Positions 60,833 to 64,000 of a stretch of 64,000 bases of DNA are shown piece by piece. Under the pieces are notes generated by a model. It was not told the origin of the DNA. It saw only the letters and a list, made by a program, of their open reading frames with translations, and did not search any database. This DNA comes from PLanc-01 sp035342095 (GTDB lineage Bacteria; Planctomycetota; Phycisphaerae; Sedimentisphaerales; Anaerobacaceae), in the NCBI GenBank assembly GCA_035342095.1, contig DAOQWL010000007.1, positions 41,298-105,297 on the forward strand, given 5' to 3'. The position numbers were made by a program, and so were the translations under genes. Position 1 is the stretch's first letter. Each line of letters starts with the position of its first letter.

Positions 60833-62146
60833 ATGAGACGTGCCGTGGTCGCTTCGATTCTGACACTCAGCGTCGTCATTGCGTGCGGTTCTCAGGCCGC
60901 GGAGCCAACGGTGGACTTCTCCCCCCCGCTGCAGGAACAACAAATGCCCAGGGCCATGCACTCCGCGATGGCGCAGTTGCCGCGTATCACCGTCGGCAAG
61001 AGTAATGCGGACCTGATCGGCGCCGACAACCGAGTCCTCCAGGCGGCGGTCGATTATATCGCGACCCTCGGTGGCGGGCTCGTCGAGATCGGCGAAGGCG
61101 AGTACCTCATGCACGATTCCCTGCACCTTCGCTCGAACGTGACCGTCCGAGGGGTCAGAGGCAAGACGGTTCTGCGGAAGGCTGCGGGAGCCGTGTCCGC
61201 CCTGGCCCTCGACGGCGACTTCGGCGAAGAGCAGATCACGCTCCGCGACCCGAACGGATTCGCCGTCGGCTCCGGCGTGGCCATCTGGGACAGAAGCGCG
61301 GGCGGTTTCCACACCACCGTCGCGCGCATCACCGGGCGAACCGGCAACACCTTCGCCATCAGCAAGCCTCTGATGGCCGACTGCATGGTCCGCAACGACG
61401 CGAAGGCGGCCACCGTATTCCCCGTCGTCAGCGCCTATGACGCCGAGGGCGTGCGAATCGAGGACCTCGTCATCGACGGGAACAGGCAACAGAACATCCC
61501 GCTCAACGGGTGCCGTGGCGCGGGGATCTTCCTCTACCGGGCATTCGGCACGGTCATCAGCGGCTGTCTCGTCCGCAACTACAACGGCGACGGCATCAGT
61601 TTTCAGCAATCCAACGATGTCACCGTCCTCGATTGCATATCCGAGGAGAACGCGGCTCTCGGGCTCCACCCCGGCAGCGGCTCGCAGCGTCCGACGATCC
61701 GCCATTGCACCGCCCGGCGCAACGAAACGGACGGCCTGTTCCTCTGCTGGCGGGTGCGTCACGGCCTGTTCGAGGACAACCTGCTCGAAGAGAACGGCCA
61801 GTTCGGCATCTCCATCGGCCACAAGGACTCCGACAATCTGTTCCGGCGCAACACGTCCCGCCTGAACAAGCAGAACGGCCTGTTCTTCCGCGACGAGTCG
61901 CTCGGCATGGCCCCCCACCGCAACCGCTTTGAGGAGAACACCATCGAAAACAACGGCGGACCCGAGGTCCGCATTCGCGGCGAGGTCAACGACCTGACCT
62001 TCGTGAAGAACACGATCCGCGACGCGCGGGAAGAAACGTCGGTCGGAATCCTCATGGAGGAGAAGGTGGGACCCGTGCACTTGCAGGACAACACGATCCA
62101 GACGAAACAACAGGTCGAAGACAAGCGGACACCGGACCACAGGTGA
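60833..62146 (+). CDS. Secreted right-handed parallel beta-helix protein
   Basis: A 437-residue exported protein (signal peptide through ACGSQAAE) built of parallel beta-helix coils: VDYIATLGGGLVEIGEGEYL, GTVISGCLVRNYNGDGISFQ, VTVLDCISEENAALGLHPG, HGLFEDNLLEENGQFGISIG and DNLFRRNTSRLNKQNGLFFR. It opens with the pectate-lyase-3-type 'ADNRVLQAAVDYI' region. The fold is that of polysaccharide lyases, epimerases and tailspikes; the reaction is not visible. ATG 60833 has AGGAG seven bases upstream. A Tat-type Gfo/Idh protein follows after 182 bases. Confidence 0.78.
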   Translation: MRRAVVASILTLSVVIACGSQAAEPTVDFSPPLQEQQMPRAMHSAMAQLPRITVGKSNADLIGADNRVLQAAVDYIATLGGGLVEIGEGEYLMHDSLHLRSNVTVRGVRGKTVLRKAAGAVSALALDGDFGEEQITLRDPNGFAVGSGVAIWDRSAGGFHTTVARITGRTGNTFAISKPLMADCMVRNDAKAATVFPVVSAYDAEGVRIEDLVIDGNRQQNIPLNGCRGAGIFLYRAFGTVISGCLVRNYNGDGISFQQSNDVTVLDCISEENAALGLHPGSGSQRPTIRHCTARRNETDGLFLCWRVRHGLFEDNLLEENGQFGISIGHKDSDNLFRRNTSRLNKQNGLFFRDESLGMAPHRNRFEENTIENNGGPEVRIRGEVNDLTFVKNTIRDAREETSVGILMEEKVGPVHLQDNTIQTKQQVEDKRTPDHR

Positions 62147-62173
62147 CAGTCCCGAGCAGGGTTTGCTTTGCTC

Positions 62174-62270
62174 TGTCACCCTCGCACAAAGCCTGCTCCC
62201 GACCAGATCGGGGGCGGGGGTCCAGGGTCATTCGAAAGGGTAGTGGATTCGGGCTTTCGCGGGAATGGCA
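62174..62270. repeat. Dispersed repeat B, copy 2
   Basis: About 97 bp with ends TGTCACCCTCGC and CGCGGGAATGGCA. The right end, read on the other strand, matches the left end of copy 1. It lies between the beta-helix gene and the Gfo/Idh gene. Confidence 0.6.
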
Positions 62271-62328
62271 TTGGCGGCGACCTTGGGCGACAGGGCCTCT
62301 TCGCGGGAGGCCGGAAAAGGAGAACAGC

Positions 62329-63657
62329 ATGGCATCCGTGAATCGTCGAGCGTTTCTAAAGGGTTCGCTGGGCACTGCGGCTACGGTCGCCATGCTGCCG
62401 CAGCGAGAGAGCCGCGCCGCCAGTGACAAGGTCGTCATCGGCGTGATGGGCGTGGGAGGCCGGGGTCGGCAAGTGGCCCAGATGTTCGCCTCAAGACCCG
62501 ATGTCGAGATCGCCTGGCTTTGCGATCCCGACAGCAGACGCCTCGGACCCGCGAAACAGGCCATCGAGCAAGCCCAGGGCAAGGCCCTTCAGACGGCCCA
62601 GGACTTCCGTCGAATCCTCGACGACAAGGATGTCGATGCGATGATCAACGCGACGCCCGATCACTGGCACGCGCTGGGCACCATCCTGGCTTGCCAGGCC
62701 GGCAAGGATGTCTACGTCGAGAAGCCGCTGTCCCACAACGTCTGGGAGGGACGCAAGATGATCGAGGCCGCCCGCAAGTACAAGCGGGTCGTCCAGGTCG
62801 GCATGCAGACGCGAAGCGCGCCCTACGCCCGCGAGGCCGTCGAGCAGATCAAAAGCGGCAAGCTGGGCGACGTACACATGATCCGCGTATTCAACATGAT
62901 GGAGCACACGCCGCGAAAGCCCGGCTCGGCGCAACCTGTGCCGGAAGGGTTCGATTACGACCTCTGGTGCGGACCTGCCCCCAAGCTGCCCTACAATCCG
63001 AGCCAGTGGTGGCTCAATCAATGGGAATACAGTTGCGGCCCGATCGCGGGCGACGCTATCCACCAGCTCGACCTGGCGAGAATGCTCTTCGGCGATAGGC
63101 CCTATCCCGATACCATCGCCTACACCGGCGGTCTCAAGGCGCTGAAAGACGGCCGAACGATCCCGGATACGCAGATCTCGCTTTACGAATACGGCGATTT
63201 CACGCTCGTCTTCGAGGCGGCGCTCTGGACCCCGTATATGAAGAAGATCGCGACGAACATTCGCGACGGCGATCTGTTCCCCGACTGGCCGTTCTGTGCG
63301 ACGCGGATCGAGGTTCTCGGGGCGAAGGGCTTCATGTACGTCGGCCGTCACGGAGGCGGCTGGCAGATCTTCGGCTCCGACGACAAGGTCATCGAGTCCC
63401 GTTACGGCCGGCAGGGCGACAAGCCGCACCAGGACAACTTCATCGAGTGCATTCGCACAAGAGAGAAGCCCAACGCGGATGTGGAGCAGGGCCACTATTC
63501 CGCTCTGCTGTGCCACATGGCCAACATCTCCGGCCTCGTCGGCAACGCGAAACTCCGCTTCAATCCGAAGACCGAGACGTTCGTCGAGGCACCGGACGCC
63601 AACAAACACCTGAAGCGGACCTACCGGGATCCCTGGGTAGTTCCCGACACAGTCTGA
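62329..63657 (+). CDS. Tat-exported Gfo/Idh/MocA-family oxidoreductase
   Basis: A 442-residue protein with a Tat signal (VNRRAFLKGSLGTAATVAML). The NAD(P)-binding Rossmann fold starts VVIGVMGVGGRGRQVAQMF, the catalytic EKP motif is VYVEKPLSHNVWEG, ATPDHWHALGTILACQAG precedes it, and the substrate domain has CGPIAGDAIHQLDLARMLFG with the usual Asp and His. It is a standard family member, unlike the EKS variant at 36453. ATG 62329 has AAGGAG six bases upstream. The sugar substrate is unknown, but pairing with a beta-helix protein repeats the pattern of the operon at 35-40 kb. Confidence 0.92.
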   Translation: MASVNRRAFLKGSLGTAATVAMLPQRESRAASDKVVIGVMGVGGRGRQVAQMFASRPDVEIAWLCDPDSRRLGPAKQAIEQAQGKALQTAQDFRRILDDKDVDAMINATPDHWHALGTILACQAGKDVYVEKPLSHNVWEGRKMIEAARKYKRVVQVGMQTRSAPYAREAVEQIKSGKLGDVHMIRVFNMMEHTPRKPGSAQPVPEGFDYDLWCGPAPKLPYNPSQWWLNQWEYSCGPIAGDAIHQLDLARMLFGDRPYPDTIAYTGGLKALKDGRTIPDTQISLYEYGDFTLVFEAALWTPYMKKIATNIRDGDLFPDWPFCATRIEVLGAKGFMYVGRHGGGWQIFGSDDKVIESRYGRQGDKPHQDNFIECIRTREKPNADVEQGHYSALLCHMANISGLVGNAKLRFNPKTETFVEAPDANKHLKRTYRDPWVVPDTV

Positions 63658-64000
63658 TCCGCCGGTCCATGCCCCGAGAAATCAGGGTGCGTCCTGCAGA
63701 CAAATCGAAGCTCTTCGGGTCGCACGGCCAGAGGCCGTGGACTTACCGTGCATGAGGCCTTCTTCTACCGAGGGCAGCAGTTACTAAGCCCTGGAAACCA
63801 TGTTCATTCATATACCGTTTCGGACACCAGAATCGTGGGTGCCGCCCCTCCTATGCGAAAACAAAGGATGCACACACCGGGCGGGGCTCGTTCGCCCATC
63901 TCGACACCGATAAAAGTTATACCACAATCGGGGGCCCAAGGCCAGGATGTCAAGGATCGGGTAAAACCAGCCAGTCGGATCGGGTTCAAAACCAGCCACT
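63658..64000. other. Terminal 343-base stretch, no gene supported
   Basis: It holds a 7-bp hairpin (CACGGCC-AGA-GGCCGTG, 63723-63739) that may end the Gfo/Idh transcript without a T tract, and an imperfect direct repeat at 63954-64000. Open frames here look like translated repeat DNA. Confidence 0.4.
63954..64000. repeat. Imperfect tandem direct repeat at window end
   Basis: Two units, GGATCGGGT-AA-ACCAGCC type at 63954-63975 and 63977-64000, sharing GGATCGGGT and AAAACCAGCCA. It may continue beyond the window. Confidence 0.45.

Noticed and set aside
63954..64000. Possible CRISPR repeats
   Set aside because: There are only two imperfect units with no spacer-sized unique sequence and no cas genes.
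1..64000. tRNA and rRNA genes, riboswitches
   Set aside because: I looked for T-loop-like GGTTCGAATCC cores and long conserved RNA motifs by eye and found none. A dedicated search could still find short RNAs.

Overview
This 64 kb window looks like one stretch of a Planctomycetota chromosome, most likely of the class Phycisphaerae. That is inferred from protein types and not from a marker gene. The pointers are high GC, many secreted LamG, DUF1080, DUF2961 and parallel beta-helix proteins, Tat-exported Gfo/Idh/MocA proteins, and dispersed hairpin repeats that run into the ends of genes. I see no rRNA, tRNA, CRISPR array, IS transposase or prophage.

Layout. 1-4.5 kb: a UvrC-type nuclease without the C-terminal HhH domain, a FemAB-like acetyltransferase and RecQ. 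4.6-12.2 kb: secreted proteins (GH172/DUF2961, a beta-propeller, an FG-GAP/DUF1080 fusion), a repeat-containing hypothetical and a dienelactone-hydrolase-like esterase. 12.3-16 kb: a two-component operon with a soluble PAS/GAF kinase, a NarL-type regulator, a small protein and a receiver-only paralogue. 16.3-19 kb: a DUF6786 lipoprotein and a PBP4-type peptidase. 19-24.3 kb: a GT-C membrane protein, two CNNM/CorC proteins and a soluble kinase, divergent from a receiver-only regulator. 24.5-31.4 kb: a TPR protein, then an NfeD protease / NfeD / FloA membrane-microdomain operon with a proline-rich membrane protein, and an aminotransferase. 31.5-32.9 kb: TatA and a GH16 enzyme.

32.9-34.8 kb is the most interesting locus. 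A DUF3696-type AAA ATPase overlaps, by GTGA, a PIN-domain protein with a complete D-E-D-D quartet. It sits in locally lower GC between convergent, unrelated genes, and I read it as a probable acquired defence or toxin module. 35-46.7 kb holds glycan-use operons: PQQ propeller, Tat Gfo/Idh, two beta-helix proteins, a divergent sialidase-like protein, a membrane protein, a GH95-like enzyme with unusual active-site residues, and a Tat aldo/keto reductase. 46.8-51.5 kb is an SOS-like block of lexA, DUF72 and dnaE2, with a clear lexA promoter overlapped by a 16-bp dyad.

51.5-64 kb: a decayed gene, a DUF2284 protein, a Tat-signal isomerase-like protein, a large LamG protein, and an ECF sigma/anti-sigma pair that appears dead (one in-frame TAG in the sigma gene, a TAA plus a frameshift in the anti-sigma gene). 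A secreted coiled-coil protein, a COQ7-like diiron protein, a beta-helix protein and a Tat Gfo/Idh protein complete the window. Two dispersed repeat families, A (three copies) and B (two copies), punctuate intergenic DNA. Taken together the window encodes surface glycan harvesting, envelope maintenance and DNA repair.
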